Shown: one piece after another, positions 27,605 to 35,659 of the stretch | Numbering within the stretch: the first letter of the stretch is position 1 | Layout: every line of letters starts with the position of its first letter | DNA from: Butyricimonas synergistica DSM 23225 | GTDB lineage: Bacteria > Bacteroidota > Bacteroidia > Bacteroidales > Marinifilaceae | Assembly: GCF_000379665.1 (NCBI RefSeq) | Contig: NZ_KB903373.1 | Location: 1-64,000, forward strand | Direction: 5' to 3' | Length of the DNA: 64,000 nt | The notes under the pieces: generated by a model | The model's database searches: none | What the model was told of the DNA's origin: nothing | Seen by the model: only the letters and a program-made list of their open reading frames with translations | Made by a program: the position numbers and the translations under genes

Positions 27605-28434
27605 AAATACATAAAACAAGCAGACATGAGAACATTAATATATTTTCAATTTTTCTGTTGGTGAGTTGCACGAAAAAAACAGAGATAAATAATGATAATT
27701 CCGTACGCTTAGAAATTAGCTTGGAATCCGATTTGTCCCGTTCCACGTCAGCAAGTTCACTGCCTGTTGGTAGTGAAATAGGCATTTTTATCGTCGAATC
27801 CGTAAACATGGAAGCGATTTATGACGGGGAGGAAGAAAAGTATCGTAATATTCGTGTGGTTAGGACAATTGACGGTTGGAGAATGGATCAGGACGTGATT
27901 TTAAAATCATTCCCCGGAAAAGTTGTTGCTTATTATCCATATGAAGAGGGGCTTACAGATATGTATATCCCTCTAAATTCGGAAAAAGACAGGACTTTTC
28001 TTTTTGGTCAAGGTGAAACCGAAGTCAGCGAGAGTTCGCCGAAAGTGTTGATCCGGATGCAATCTCCTTTCACGATCGCCCGGTTTTGGCTGAAACAATC
28101 TGCTCCCGGAAGTTCAGTATTCGCGACAGAACTGCGGCTGCGGAACTTCGACCCGCATTTTAGTCTTTGCACACGAGGACACGTTAATCTAGCCTCTCAA
28201 TCCATTAATTCAATTCTCTCTAGTCCACATGTAAGCGTGATTGATGACCAAGGATATATCTGGTTTACAGACAAGTATAAACACGTGGATTTTTTCGTGT
28301 TTCCGTGCCGAATGCGCACTGCTGAAATCATATTCGAGGCACGCATAGATGATCGTTATTATCAATATGTAATTCCTCCAGCGACTTGGATTCCGGGTAT
28401 GGTAAACGAGTACTATCTCACGTTCAATAATTGA
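27601..28434 (+). CDS. Fimbrillin-like lipoprotein 2 (signal region frameshifted)
   Basis: This fimbrillin-like protein reads DLSRSTSASSLPVGSEIGIF, VVAYYPYEEG, PFTIARFWLKQS and PPATWIPGMVNEYYLTFN. The in-frame start is a TTG at 27601 overlapping the previous stop, giving a poor signal peptide before the lipobox LLVSC. An ATG at 27626 starts a far better signal (MRTLIYFQFF) but runs to TGA after CW. One extra T in the run of five at about 27650 would fuse it to LLVSCTKKTE. Either this is a frameshift, an assembly error, or the TTG is used. Confidence 0.65.
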   Translation: MKIHKTSRHENINIFSIFLLVSCTKKTEINNDNSVRLEISLESDLSRSTSASSLPVGSEIGIFIVESVNMEAIYDGEEEKYRNIRVVRTIDGWRMDQDVILKSFPGKVVAYYPYEEGLTDMYIPLNSEKDRTFLFGQGETEVSESSPKVLIRMQSPFTIARFWLKQSAPGSSVFATELRLRNFDPHFSLCTRGHVNLASQSINSILSSPHVSVIDDQGYIWFTDKYKHVDFFVFPCRMRTAEIIFEARIDDRYYQYVIPPATWIPGMVNEYYLTFNN

Positions 28435-28481
28435 ATAGCTATATAACGTCTTATTTTTTTATTAATCTAAAATTTATTTTT

Positions 28482-29399
28482 ATGAAGACAATTTATTTTT
28501 TTATCGCTGTATTTGTAAGTGCATTTTTTTGCACGAGTTGTTCTAAACCCGATGCAGAGATCACACCATTAAGGAATGAATTAAACGTATCGACTAATTT
28601 AGAGGCAATGACCTCTAGGGCTTCGTTTCCAACGAGTACGGAAATGGGTCTTTTCGTTACCTCCGGAAACTTGGGCGGGGTGTATGACAACACAAGCGCA
28701 AACAGTAATGTTAAAGCGGTTTTAGGTGCTTCCGGTTGGGTGTTAACACCCCCGGTTTATCTCTCGGCTAATAATGCAACGATTTACGCTTATACTCCTT
28801 ATTCCTCGTCAGTGTCAAGTGGAACGAGTATTCCGGTAAATGTTACTTCTGCGGTTGCAGACTATTGCTACGGGAAATCGTCCGGCACTATTAACGCTAA
28901 AAGTCCCACGGCAACAATAACAATGTCGCACGCCCTAACTAAGGTTCGTTTCAAAATCTCTAAGGCATCGACCTACACAGGAACGGGAAAACTCACGGAA
29001 ATCTCGATCAACGGTAGTACAAACAACACGATTTGCGCACAAGGTTCGTTAAACATTAACACGGGAGTAATCACTGCAACCACCACCTCAGCGCATACCA
29101 TAACTAAAACAAATTCATCTGGTCTTTACACGATCACGGCATCAGCCCCAACGGATGCGCAAGCGGCGGTTTTAGATTTTACTCTTATCCCCGCCACGTT
29201 CCAAGCGAAGGAAATTAGTATGAGTTTCACAATTGATGGTAAAATTTTCACCTTTTCCGTTCCGGCAGGAACTTGGGAGAAATCGAAAATCAATACTTAC
29301 ACTTTAAGCCTTGGAGGTACTGGATTAACTATGAGTAATGTGTCTGTAACTGTCACGGAGTGGGCCGCGGGAGTATCAGCATCGGGAGAACTTAAATAA
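28482..29399 (+). CDS. Fimbrillin-like lipoprotein 3
   Basis: This 305-residue lipoprotein (signal ending FFCTSCSK) has the fimbrillin features LEAMTSRASFPTSTEMGLFV, ATIYAYTPYSS, MSHALTKVRFKISKAS and PAGTWEKSKINTYTLSLG. It ends with a Ser/Thr-rich strand, VTVTEWAAGVSASGELK. It is the largest and most Ser/Thr-rich of the three and looks like a major subunit. A 48-bp gap precedes it. It is followed by a hairpin before traQ. Confidence 0.75.
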   Translation: MKTIYFFIAVFVSAFFCTSCSKPDAEITPLRNELNVSTNLEAMTSRASFPTSTEMGLFVTSGNLGGVYDNTSANSNVKAVLGASGWVLTPPVYLSANNATIYAYTPYSSSVSSGTSIPVNVTSAVADYCYGKSSGTINAKSPTATITMSHALTKVRFKISKASTYTGTGKLTEISINGSTNNTICAQGSLNINTGVITATTTSAHTITKTNSSGLYTITASAPTDAQAAVLDFTLIPATFQAKEISMSFTIDGKIFTFSVPAGTWEKSKINTYTLSLGGTGLTMSNVSVTVTEWAAGVSASGELK

Positions 29400-29410
29400 A
29401 TTATTCATCA

Positions 29411-29430
29411 AGAGGGGGATTTCCCCCTCT
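29411..29430 (+). terminator. Hairpin between the fimbrillin cassette and traQ
   Basis: Perfect 9-bp arms AGAGGGGGA and TCCCCCTCT are separated by two bases and followed by AATTTT. The weak T tail suggests attenuation or mRNA processing between the cassette and traQ rather than complete termination. Confidence 0.55.
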
Positions 29431-29444
29431 AATTTTCCTAAAAA

Positions 29445-29855
29445 ATGAAAAGGTACATATTATATATAGTATTATTATACATTCTTGGGAATGGGTGTAA
29501 TGATAAGCTGGAGATTCAGCAAGCATATAAATTTGCGATCGAAACAATGCCTGTCCAAAACCAAATAACGGAGAATGAAACGGTTGAAATTCGTTTTGAA
29601 ATAAAACGGGAGGGTGAGTATAAAGACACGAAATATTACATCCGGTATTTCCAGCCTTCCGGGAAGGGAATACTAAAAACAAGCGATAAAATTGAATTTA
29701 CGCCAAATGACCGCTACCCACTCTCGGACACGATATTTCGCTTGTATTATACCTCTAATAGTACAGACCTGCAAACGATCGACGTGTATGTTGAAGATTC
29801 TTTCGGACAAGTGGAAAAAGTAACGTTTAGTTTTACAAATCATAATAAAGAATGA
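29445..29855 (+). CDS. traQ: Conjugation protein TraQ (DUF3872)
   Basis: This 136-residue lipoprotein has LGNGCNDKLEIQQAYKF and the diagnostic VEIRFEIKREGEY, YYIRYFQPSGKG, DRYPLSDTIFRLYYTSNSTD and QTIDVYVEDSFGQVEKVTFS blocks of DUF3872/TraQ. It lies in the outer envelope. In CTnDOT traP precedes it; here the fimbrillin cassette does. Confidence 0.9.
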   Translation: MKRYILYIVLLYILGNGCNDKLEIQQAYKFAIETMPVQNQITENETVEIRFEIKREGEYKDTKYYIRYFQPSGKGILKTSDKIEFTPNDRYPLSDTIFRLYYTSNSTDLQTIDVYVEDSFGQVEKVTFSFTNHNKE

Positions 29856-30482
29856 ATGGAAAACGACAAATTACTTGAATTAGTAGAACGAGATCCTTTT
29901 TTGCTTAGAAAAATGAGAAATGATGTGAAAACAAGAGAAATTTGTCGCATAGCGTTGGAAGCCTTACCGGGGCAAATCCCGAAGTATGACTTAATTTCAG
30001 ATGTTCCATATGCAGATGTATGTTTAGAAATTTTACAAAAAGATTGCAAGAGCAAGACTGACGCGATCATGTGCGCGATAAATATATCTGATACGGTTAT
30101 GAACGAGGAGATCGCTGAATTTATTCTTGAAAAAAATCCTCTTGCTTTTCCCATCTTAAAAGATACTTACCTTTCTCCCGAGTTGTGTTTTCTTGTTGAC
30201 CAGAGTAACCCTAATTATTTTAACAAATACCCTTCCATGTTGCCAGCTCGTGTCAGGGAAACCGTGAACGTGTTCACGTTATCAAGGATGCTTGAACGGC
30301 GATGGGGATGCGGAGAGAATTTTTCGTTAGACGAGTTAAAGGAAATTTTACAAGGTAAACCTTTTCATATTAAAGAATCGTCCTCGGGGAAAAATGTATT
30401 TATGGAATTAGAAGGTGGTAAATTTCGCATTTTACCGGAAGAAAAGAAAATACGAGAAATAAAAAAGGGACGTAAATTATAA
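29856..30482 (+). CDS. Hypothetical helical-repeat protein, end of tra operon
   Basis: This 208-residue soluble protein starts one base after traQ. Its N-terminal two-thirds consist of short helical units (LVERDPFLLRKMRNDVKTRE, ICRIALEALPGQIP, VCLEILQKDC, EFILEKNPLAFPIL) like DUF4116-type repeats. The C-terminus is basic. I do not recognise a function. It is the last full gene of the operon. Confidence 0.6.
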   Translation: MENDKLLELVERDPFLLRKMRNDVKTREICRIALEALPGQIPKYDLISDVPYADVCLEILQKDCKSKTDAIMCAINISDTVMNEEIAEFILEKNPLAFPILKDTYLSPELCFLVDQSNPNYFNKYPSMLPARVRETVNVFTLSRMLERRWGCGENFSLDELKEILQGKPFHIKESSSGKNVFMELEGGKFRILPEEKKIREIKKGRKL

Positions 30483-30600
30483 TGAAATTTTTGAAAATGA
30501 TTTCTTTGGAGGAGTGATTAACGAAGAAGAACGTGGAAAAGCTATGATGAACTGAGAAGTATTTGTGCTGAATATTTGGGAAAAGGTATGAAAGATGTAA
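30483..30600 (+). pseudogene. Possible frameshifted remnant after the tra operon
   Basis: Two short frames look protein-like but are not joined: NYNEIFENDFFGGVINEEER, then in another frame SYDELRSICAEYLGKGMKDV, ending at the terminator hairpin. They may be the tail of a lost gene or simply chance. Confidence 0.25.
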
Positions 30601-30640
30601 AGAGAAATCGCCCGCGGCTTCTGCCGCGGGCGATTTCTCT
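30601..30640. terminator. Bidirectional terminator hairpin
   Basis: A perfect 18-bp inverted repeat (30601-30618 and 30623-30640) with a 4-base TTCT loop is flanked by A-rich and T-rich stretches. It lies between the rightward tra operon and the leftward ParB-like gene and can stop both. Confidence 0.85.
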
Positions 30641-30718
30641 TTCTTTCCCCAAAAAGAAAAACGAGCGGGCCAATATATTTCCACGCTCGTTAATTAATCC
30701 GATGAATTTCAATATGGA

Positions 30719-32368
30719 TTACGCGGCTTTCTTGCTCGCTTCTTGCATTTTCTTTTTTCCTTGTTTTAGTTGCTTCTTGATAGAGGCAATTTGTTCTTTT
30801 ATTTTCTTGAAACGCTTGTTATACACCTCCGTGTATTTTTGTTCGATTTTTTCCACGTCATCATGGAAATGCTCTTTCGCGAAAGCTATAAAATAGTCGG
30901 AAGTAACCCCTTTCCCGAAGGCGGTACGGAACCCTTTCACTAGAAAATCTCTTTTAATGATAGTCTTTAGCTCTTCGGATAGTCCTCGTTCCACGATTTC
31001 TTTCTTCTCATTCTCGCTAACATAGTACGTGTCTTTAGTAACGCCTAAATCTTGATAATGCTTCCTGTCGAGAGCATCGAGAAGAAAGAAGTACAAATAT
31101 TTTTCCTCGCTTTCTGAAAATTCAGAGTGCGGTATATCGTTTTCTTCGATGAATGCCTTCGTGTCCTTGATCGTGTTGATCGTTTTTAATTCTGTATTTC
31201 TTTTGTCCTTGTCTTGAAGGGATTTAAGTTCTTTATGCAGTTCATTTTCTTGACTTTTCGCCTCATGTTCTTGATACTGAAAAACGATATTTTTATCTTG
31301 AATTACCGCAAATCTTGTTAAAGAACCTTGTTCTTCTTTCTGTTCAAGTAATTTAATGCTTTCGTAATACTCTTGCATTTTGTTTTGATAAAGTTGCGAG
31401 AAGTGTTCCTTTTCTTCTTCTGTTTCAACGTTGGAAAAATCGGGTTGTTTCGGTTCGTTCGGATAATAACGACAATTCGCGTTATCCTTTATTTCATATT
31501 CCTGTAAAAGAAGACGTTCAATCACGGTATCATTAGTTTGACTATACACGGGTTTACAGAGAACGGCAAGCGGATTTTCTTGTTTTATCCGGATGGCTTC
31601 GGCTGTTAGGTAGCTTGCGTTTTTCTCTTGTAGGCAAGTTGGATTCACGCATTTCCCGCTATCCTCACAGAATAGTGAAAAATTTGCCGTGTTGTGGGGA
31701 CAAGAGGCACATTCTTGCTTATCAAATTTGTAATCCTTTAAACTCATTGTGTAGTTGGATTCGATTCTTTTTTTCACGGCTTCTTGGGGCAAGTTGAACC
31801 AATTGGAATATGAAGTTTTATCAAAAAATCTCGAATGAACATCTTTTTGAACATCCTCGGAATATTCACAGATAACCGCGGCAACCCCGATACCAATTTC
31901 TCCTGTTTGAAGGAGTTCCGCGAAATCGGCAATAAGATGATTAAGTTTTAAACGTACACGGATATATTTTTCGCTTTTTCCTGTACGGGAAATTAACTCG
32001 TTGATGTCCCCGTTTGTTTGCAATAACTTTTCGTATGCTTTCGCTTCCTCGATAGGGGAAATATCTTCTCTCTGAATATTTTCGATTAGGCACAATTCTT
32101 GTGCTTCTTCCGCTGTTACATCCTTGATGTAAGCGTTGATAGATTTCCAACCGAGTAATTGGGCGGCACGGAAACGCCGTTCGCCGCAAATAATGGCGTA
32201 TTGGTTTTTCCCGACAGACCGGAGGGTAAGTGGATTTATTAACCCGCTATTTTGTATACTATCGGCAAGTTCTTGAATGCTCGCGTTATCAAAACATTCC
32301 CGCACGTTTGCTTCATTCGGTTGAATCTCGTTTAAACTGACTTGTTGAAAAAATTCTTTTGTTTTCAT
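30719..32368 (-). CDS. ParB/Spo0J-family protein
   Basis: This 549-residue protein has an N-terminal ParB/Srx domain: VSLNEIQPNEANVRECFDN, ELADSIQNSGLINPLTLR, AIICGERRFRAAQLLGW (the CTPase GERRFRA motif, about residues 65-71) and LIENIQREDISPIEEAKAY. An HTH domain follows (ELISRTGKSEKYIRVRLKL). The middle holds a Cys cluster (CASCPHNTANFSLFC, CVNPTC) and the C-terminus is Lys-rich and helical. ParB-like proteins load on DNA; on ICEs they can aid maintenance or regulation. It is the most downstream gene of the 30.7-35.0 kb operon. Confidence 0.85.
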   Translation of the reverse strand: MKTKEFFQQVSLNEIQPNEANVRECFDNASIQELADSIQNSGLINPLTLRSVGKNQYAIICGERRFRAAQLLGWKSINAYIKDVTAEEAQELCLIENIQREDISPIEEAKAYEKLLQTNGDINELISRTGKSEKYIRVRLKLNHLIADFAELLQTGEIGIGVAAVICEYSEDVQKDVHSRFFDKTSYSNWFNLPQEAVKKRIESNYTMSLKDYKFDKQECASCPHNTANFSLFCEDSGKCVNPTCLQEKNASYLTAEAIRIKQENPLAVLCKPVYSQTNDTVIERLLLQEYEIKDNANCRYYPNEPKQPDFSNVETEEEKEHFSQLYQNKMQEYYESIKLLEQKEEQGSLTRFAVIQDKNIVFQYQEHEAKSQENELHKELKSLQDKDKRNTELKTINTIKDTKAFIEENDIPHSEFSESEEKYLYFFLLDALDRKHYQDLGVTKDTYYVSENEKKEIVERGLSEELKTIIKRDFLVKGFRTAFGKGVTSDYFIAFAKEHFHDDVEKIEQKYTEVYNKRFKKIKEQIASIKKQLKQGKKKMQEASKKAA

Positions 32369-32402
32369 GGTATTAATTTTAAATATTTGAAGTGATTATG
32401 AT

Positions 32403-32705
32403 TTAGGCGCAATGGTTACGGGAGTACAAGCCTACCGCGATAGCTTTGGCTTTCTCGCGTGAAACCTTGCGGAGTTTACCCCCGACACATACGTAACAAT
32501 TCTTTGTATCCTTGACTCTCTCTACCTGTAAATATGAGAATGGTGCATTATAGCAAATTAGATTCGTCCCTTTCGAGGAATACCCCCAAAGGAAATTTCC
32601 GTTGTATGATTTAAGGTCTTTCTTGTCAGCCTCGAAGTCTTGGGATACGGTTGTATTTTCGTTTTTCACGATATCTTTCATTCTATTGATAATATGTTTT
32701 TTCAT
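32403..32705 (-). CDS. Small hypothetical protein
   Basis: This 100-residue soluble protein is of no family I recognise. Visible blocks are DLKSYNGNFLWGYSSKGTNL, LQVERVKDTKNCYVCVGGKL and RKVSREKAKAIAVGLYSRN. It lies between two genes of the same strand, 34 bp upstream of the ParB-like gene. Confidence 0.55.
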   Translation of the reverse strand: MKKHIINRMKDIVKNENTTVSQDFEADKKDLKSYNGNFLWGYSSKGTNLICYNAPFSYLQVERVKDTKNCYVCVGGKLRKVSREKAKAIAVGLYSRNHCA

Positions 32706-32745
32706 GATAATATTGATTTAATGTTGATAATGCTCAATTTTGCGA

Positions 32746-33255
32746 TCATGCCGCCTTGTTTTTAATAACTTCTTCTTCCACTTTTTTTCCCATAGCCTCC
32801 ACGTTCTTGTATTTCTGTTTTAGTTTTGCCTTGATTTTTTGCAAACGTTCATCAGTGGTGGGATCAAAGAATAAGTTATTTTGGGTTTCGTGTATTATGT
32901 ATTGTTCCATAATTCGCTTTAGCCTTGTTACTTGTGCTTTGGTTGCCGCGAAGCATGATAGTAGCGTGTTGAATCCTGTTTCTAGTCCTGTCCGTTTGTC
33001 ATAGTAGTGATAATACGTTTTTATTTCTTCGCGGGGATATTGGCAAGTATATTTAGCCAATCTCCAATTAATTAGCCATCGCCACCGATCAAGCATTTGC
33101 CGGGGAATGTCAATAACGTGTAACGTGTCATAATTATCATAGTCCCTTCGAAGCTGAAACGATATTTTTATCCAGTGTTCGATTTTTAGTTCCCTCTCGG
33201 TTTTGGCGAGGTCTTTCGCCTGTTCGAACCAATCGTGTATATTTTCCTGTTTCAT
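32746..33255 (-). CDS. Hypothetical protein
   Basis: This 169-residue, strongly helical and basic protein is rich in Trp and Tyr (RQMLDRWRWLINWRLAKYTC, EEIKTYYHYYDKRTGLETGF), with a Lys-rich end. It has no signal peptide or known domain. It belongs to the leftward accessory operon with ParB-like and ArdA genes, typical of DNA that enters first in conjugation. Confidence 0.6.
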   Translation of the reverse strand: MKQENIHDWFEQAKDLAKTERELKIEHWIKISFQLRRDYDNYDTLHVIDIPRQMLDRWRWLINWRLAKYTCQYPREEIKTYYHYYDKRTGLETGFNTLLSCFAATKAQVTRLKRIMEQYIIHETQNNLFFDPTTDERLQKIKAKLKQKYKNVEAMGKKVEEEVIKNKAA

Positions 33256-33311
33256 TTTTTTATGTGATTTAGATGTTAACTTGCTATTTTTCCTCCCGTT
33301 TTTCTTCGTTA

Positions 33312-33548
33312 CTAGATGTATTCTTTGTAGTCCGTGATTTTCTTTCCCGCTTTCTTTGCCCTTCTAATTTCAAGTGGGGAAAGTTTCGCGAAATAGAACG
33401 TCTTTTCTTTCGTCCAACACAAGGGTAAATGTTTGCATCTTCGGGTTTTGTTAAACGCGAAACAAAGGGAACACTTGTAGCCGTCTTTTTTCACTTCTCT
33501 AATTTCGAGGACTATGTTTTTATATTGAATAAAATCTTCTGCTTGCAT
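33312..33548 (-). CDS. Small Cys-containing protein
   Basis: This 78-residue protein has KCSLCFAFNKTRRCKHLPLC, spacing C-x2-C-x8-C-x5-C, which could bind zinc. The ends are basic. I do not recognise a family. It is part of the leftward operon of small genes. Confidence 0.5.
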   Translation of the reverse strand: MQAEDFIQYKNIVLEIREVKKDGYKCSLCFAFNKTRRCKHLPLCWTKEKTFYFAKLSPLEIRRAKKAGKKITDYKEYI

Positions 33549-33559
33549 AATCTAAACTG

Positions 33560-33745
33560 TTATATATCCGTTAATTTGCATTTAACCTCTTCGCATTTGT
33601 CTTCGAGCCTTAAAATTTCCGATACAAAGAACTCGGTCGTTTCTGCCGCGGGGGTAAAATTTGTAAGGCGATTGCACACTTCTCGGATTAAATTTTCTAG
33701 TTTCACGTCCTCGATTTCGGGGCGTGTTTTCTTTTTCTCTTTCAT
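33560..33745 (-). CDS. Very small hypothetical protein
   Basis: This 61-residue charged, helical protein (IEDVKLENLIREVCNRLTNF; EFFVSEILRLEDKCEEVKCK) lies 11 bp upstream of the Cys-containing gene. It is supported only by tight spacing, strand and codon use. Confidence 0.45.
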   Translation of the reverse strand: MKEKKKTRPEIEDVKLENLIREVCNRLTNFTPAAETTEFFVSEILRLEDKCEEVKCKLTDI

Positions 33746-33752
33746 GGCTTTA

Positions 33753-33941
33753 TTATTTAGATTGTTTGTTTTTTATCCATTCTTCCCGTGCCTCCCTGCA
33801 CTCTTTTAGGGGGGGGCACGCAGCTAAACAATTCCCCGTCTGTATGGCGATAGTCATATTGATAGAAGATATACGGGCGGTCACGAAAAGAAAACCTTTC
33901 GTATTTTTCCTCACCCGTGTTTCGGGTCGTAGATACTCCAT
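33753..33941 (-). CDS. Very small hypothetical protein
   Basis: This 62-residue frame with GNCLAACPPLKECREAREEW has the look of small zinc-binding or regulatory proteins of Bacteroides elements. A second, overlapping frame (33757-33960) is less protein-like. It ends 8 bp before the next gene of the operon. Confidence 0.4.
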   Translation of the reverse strand: MEYLRPETRVRKNTKGFLFVTARISSINMTIAIQTGNCLAACPPLKECREAREEWIKNKQSK

Positions 33942-33966
33942 TTTCTGTTATTCTTGTCATGTTATG

Positions 33967-34173
33967 TTATATTAAGGCGTTTAAAATCAGTAGTATAAAT
34001 ATAAATATAGCAATCACGTGGAGAACGAGTTTCAACAAGCGTAACAGGACACGGGCGATCAGCACGAAAAGAATTGTTCCCTCTAGTACCCCCGTACCCG
34101 TTTTCGCAAGTAGGCAAATCACGATAAACGTGGTGATTATTCCTAAACATCCTATTTTGAAAATTTTTCTCAT
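33967..34173 (-). CDS. Small membrane protein
   Basis: This 68-residue protein is almost entirely hydrophobic, with two membrane helices (IGCLGIITTFIVICLLA and VLHVIAIFIFILLILNALI) separated by a short basic segment (ARVLLRLLKL). It overlaps the upstream gene by 4 bp, which supports translation. Its function is unknown; a role in entry exclusion is possible but unsupported. Confidence 0.5.
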   Translation of the reverse strand: MRKIFKIGCLGIITTFIVICLLAKTGTGVLEGTILFVLIARVLLRLLKLVLHVIAIFIFILLILNALI

Positions 34174-34436
34174 GATTCAATAATTTTGAAAAAGTACTCG
34201 ATAGCGGAATGAACGACTACAAAATGGTGTTTGGTTCTAAAATAACCGTAAGGGTTATAAAAGTTCAACGCTAGCATATTATAAAATGTAGGTTCAAATC
34301 GTTTGACAAGTCGGTTGATTTCTCGCTTGTTCGCCTTTACCGCACCTTTCATTAACTCTTTCCACGTGCTTATATCTATACAAGAGCAACACGTTTCATA
34401 TTCAATGGCTTTCACGTTATATGTATTATTTTTCAT
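34170..34436 (-). CDS. Small hypothetical protein
   Basis: This 88-residue protein reads EYETCCSCIDISTWKELMKG, AVKANKREINRLVKRFEPTF and HFVVVHSAIEYFFKIIES. The long frame up to 34673 overlaps ardA, so the ATG at 34436 is chosen. Similar proteins occur next to ardA in related elements, but I do not know their function. Confidence 0.55.
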   Translation of the reverse strand: MKNNTYNVKAIEYETCCSCIDISTWKELMKGAVKANKREINRLVKRFEPTFYNMLALNFYNPYGYFRTKHHFVVVHSAIEYFFKIIES

Positions 34437-34488
34437 GGTATTGAATTTTAATGTTTGGGAATAAGGGGGGCGGGATCGCCCCCACGGT

Positions 34489-35016
34489 TCAACGGCAATA
34501 GAAAACATACCCGTCCACGTAATCATACCCGTCCATGAATAAATCACGGGCGTATGCCTCGTAGTCGAAGTATTGTTTCGCGAAATCGGATAGGTCTTCC
34601 ATTGTTTTAACACATTCTTCCGCAAAGTCTTTTTCGCTATCGTATTCCCCGAAATACTGGTCTTGAAAATCACGTACTAAATCGTCAATATCTTTTTTTG
34701 CTATATCGAATGAGTAGTAATCTAGCCAGGCAGAGAAAGCCTCTTGCTTTGTTTTGTCCATTTCATCCATTTTATCGCGAACCTCGAAGAACTTTTCCGA
34801 TAGCGACGATTCACCAATAAATGCTTCCGGTATATTTTCCCAATCTTGAAACATAAGTTCCGGGTCTTCCTCGTCCGAATGCAGATCACCGCACGCCTCT
34901 AAAAATTCCTCCTTATCGCTATAATCCGATAAGTTCATCCACTTGCCCTCGATACTACCACAATTGTATTTGTTGTACGTCCCGACATAAATAGCTGCTT
35001 CCTGCAAATTTTCCAT
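34489..35016 (-). CDS. ardA: Antirestriction protein ArdA
   Basis: This 175-residue, very acidic DNA mimic inhibits type I restriction enzymes in the recipient. It has AAIYVGTYNKYNCGSIEGKW, SDYSDKEEFLEAC, LMFQDWENIPEAFIGESSLS and the YFDYEAYARDLFMDGYDYVD end, all ArdA marks. It is probably the first gene of the leftward operon, entering the new host early. Confidence 0.92.
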   Translation of the reverse strand: MENLQEAAIYVGTYNKYNCGSIEGKWMNLSDYSDKEEFLEACGDLHSDEEDPELMFQDWENIPEAFIGESSLSEKFFEVRDKMDEMDKTKQEAFSAWLDYYSFDIAKKDIDDLVRDFQDQYFGEYDSEKDFAEECVKTMEDLSDFAKQYFDYEAYARDLFMDGYDYVDGYVFYCR

Positions 35017-35509
35017 AACTCTATTTTTTTCAAGTTGTCGGGATGCCCCCGATCGGCTAACTACTCGCGTTCTGTTCGTCCGTGTCTACTTTAACTGAGG
35101 GAGGGAGCTTCGTTTTCTTTTTCCCGTTCCCTTGTCCCTCGCTCCATGTCTACCTCGCCTTTCGGTCGGTCGCTTTCGTTATGCTCTAAGGGTGTCGTGC
35201 TCGCGGGACAAAAAAGTTTTTTCAAAAAAATACTACCCGACTGGCTCGTTGCCGAAATCAAAGGAGGGGTGGAGATTTTTTTGTAAAACCGGAGGCTTGA
35301 ACTTTTTTTCCCGCTGACACGAAACAACCTTTGCATAATCGAATAGCGGCTGACTGATGGCGGGTATAAACAAGAATGCGGGGACAATCGAGGGGGACGG
35401 TAAAAGGAAACGAACAAGACAATTGCTTACCGCTCTGCCCCGGAGGGGTGCTTCAATTTTGCGCGAGGATCGCCGCAGTGTACCGTGTACCGCGAAGAGC
35501 CGTGTTTCC
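35017..35509. other. Intergenic gap without a convincing gene
   Basis: This 490-bp stretch between ardA and the KAP leader is GC-richer than its surroundings and has short open frames on both strands without protein-like composition. A GTACCGCG motif near 35486 recurs near 48930. It may include the ardA operon promoter or a degraded gene. Confidence 0.4.
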
Positions 35510-35659
35510 GGCAGAAACCGCGTCCGAAAAATTCTTCGTGTATTGTTTTAATTAATTATTCTTAATTTCTATCTTTATAGCGTGTAAGAGTGGGGCGTGC
35601 ATTAGGGTAGGGAGCTGGCAGATGGATGCCGGAAATATAAACGAGTTGATTTACTTATC
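35510..35659 (+). promoter_or_regulatory. Conserved leader and promoter of KAP gene 1
   Basis: The 150 bases upstream of the first KAP gene match 38823-38973 at about 93 percent by eye (11 differences), far above the similarity of the two genes. It contains a TATCTTTA box (35570-35577) with T-rich DNA 20 bp upstream, resembling a Bacteroides promoter. About 75 bases of untranslated leader rich in G follow. Confidence 0.7.

Noticed and set aside
33757-33960. Alternative minus-strand frame in the small-gene operon
   Set aside because: It overlaps the frame at 33753-33941, which has more protein-like composition. Only one can be real and the choice is uncertain.
33962-34180. Alternative frame over the small membrane protein
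   Set aside because: The overlapping frame at 33967-34173 encodes two clear membrane helices and overlaps its neighbour by 4 bp, so this one is a shadow.
35091-35417. Minus-strand frame of 108 codons upstream of ardA
   Set aside because: Composition is unlike a protein (Ser/Pro/Arg-rich, no homology seen), and it lies in the gene-free gap.
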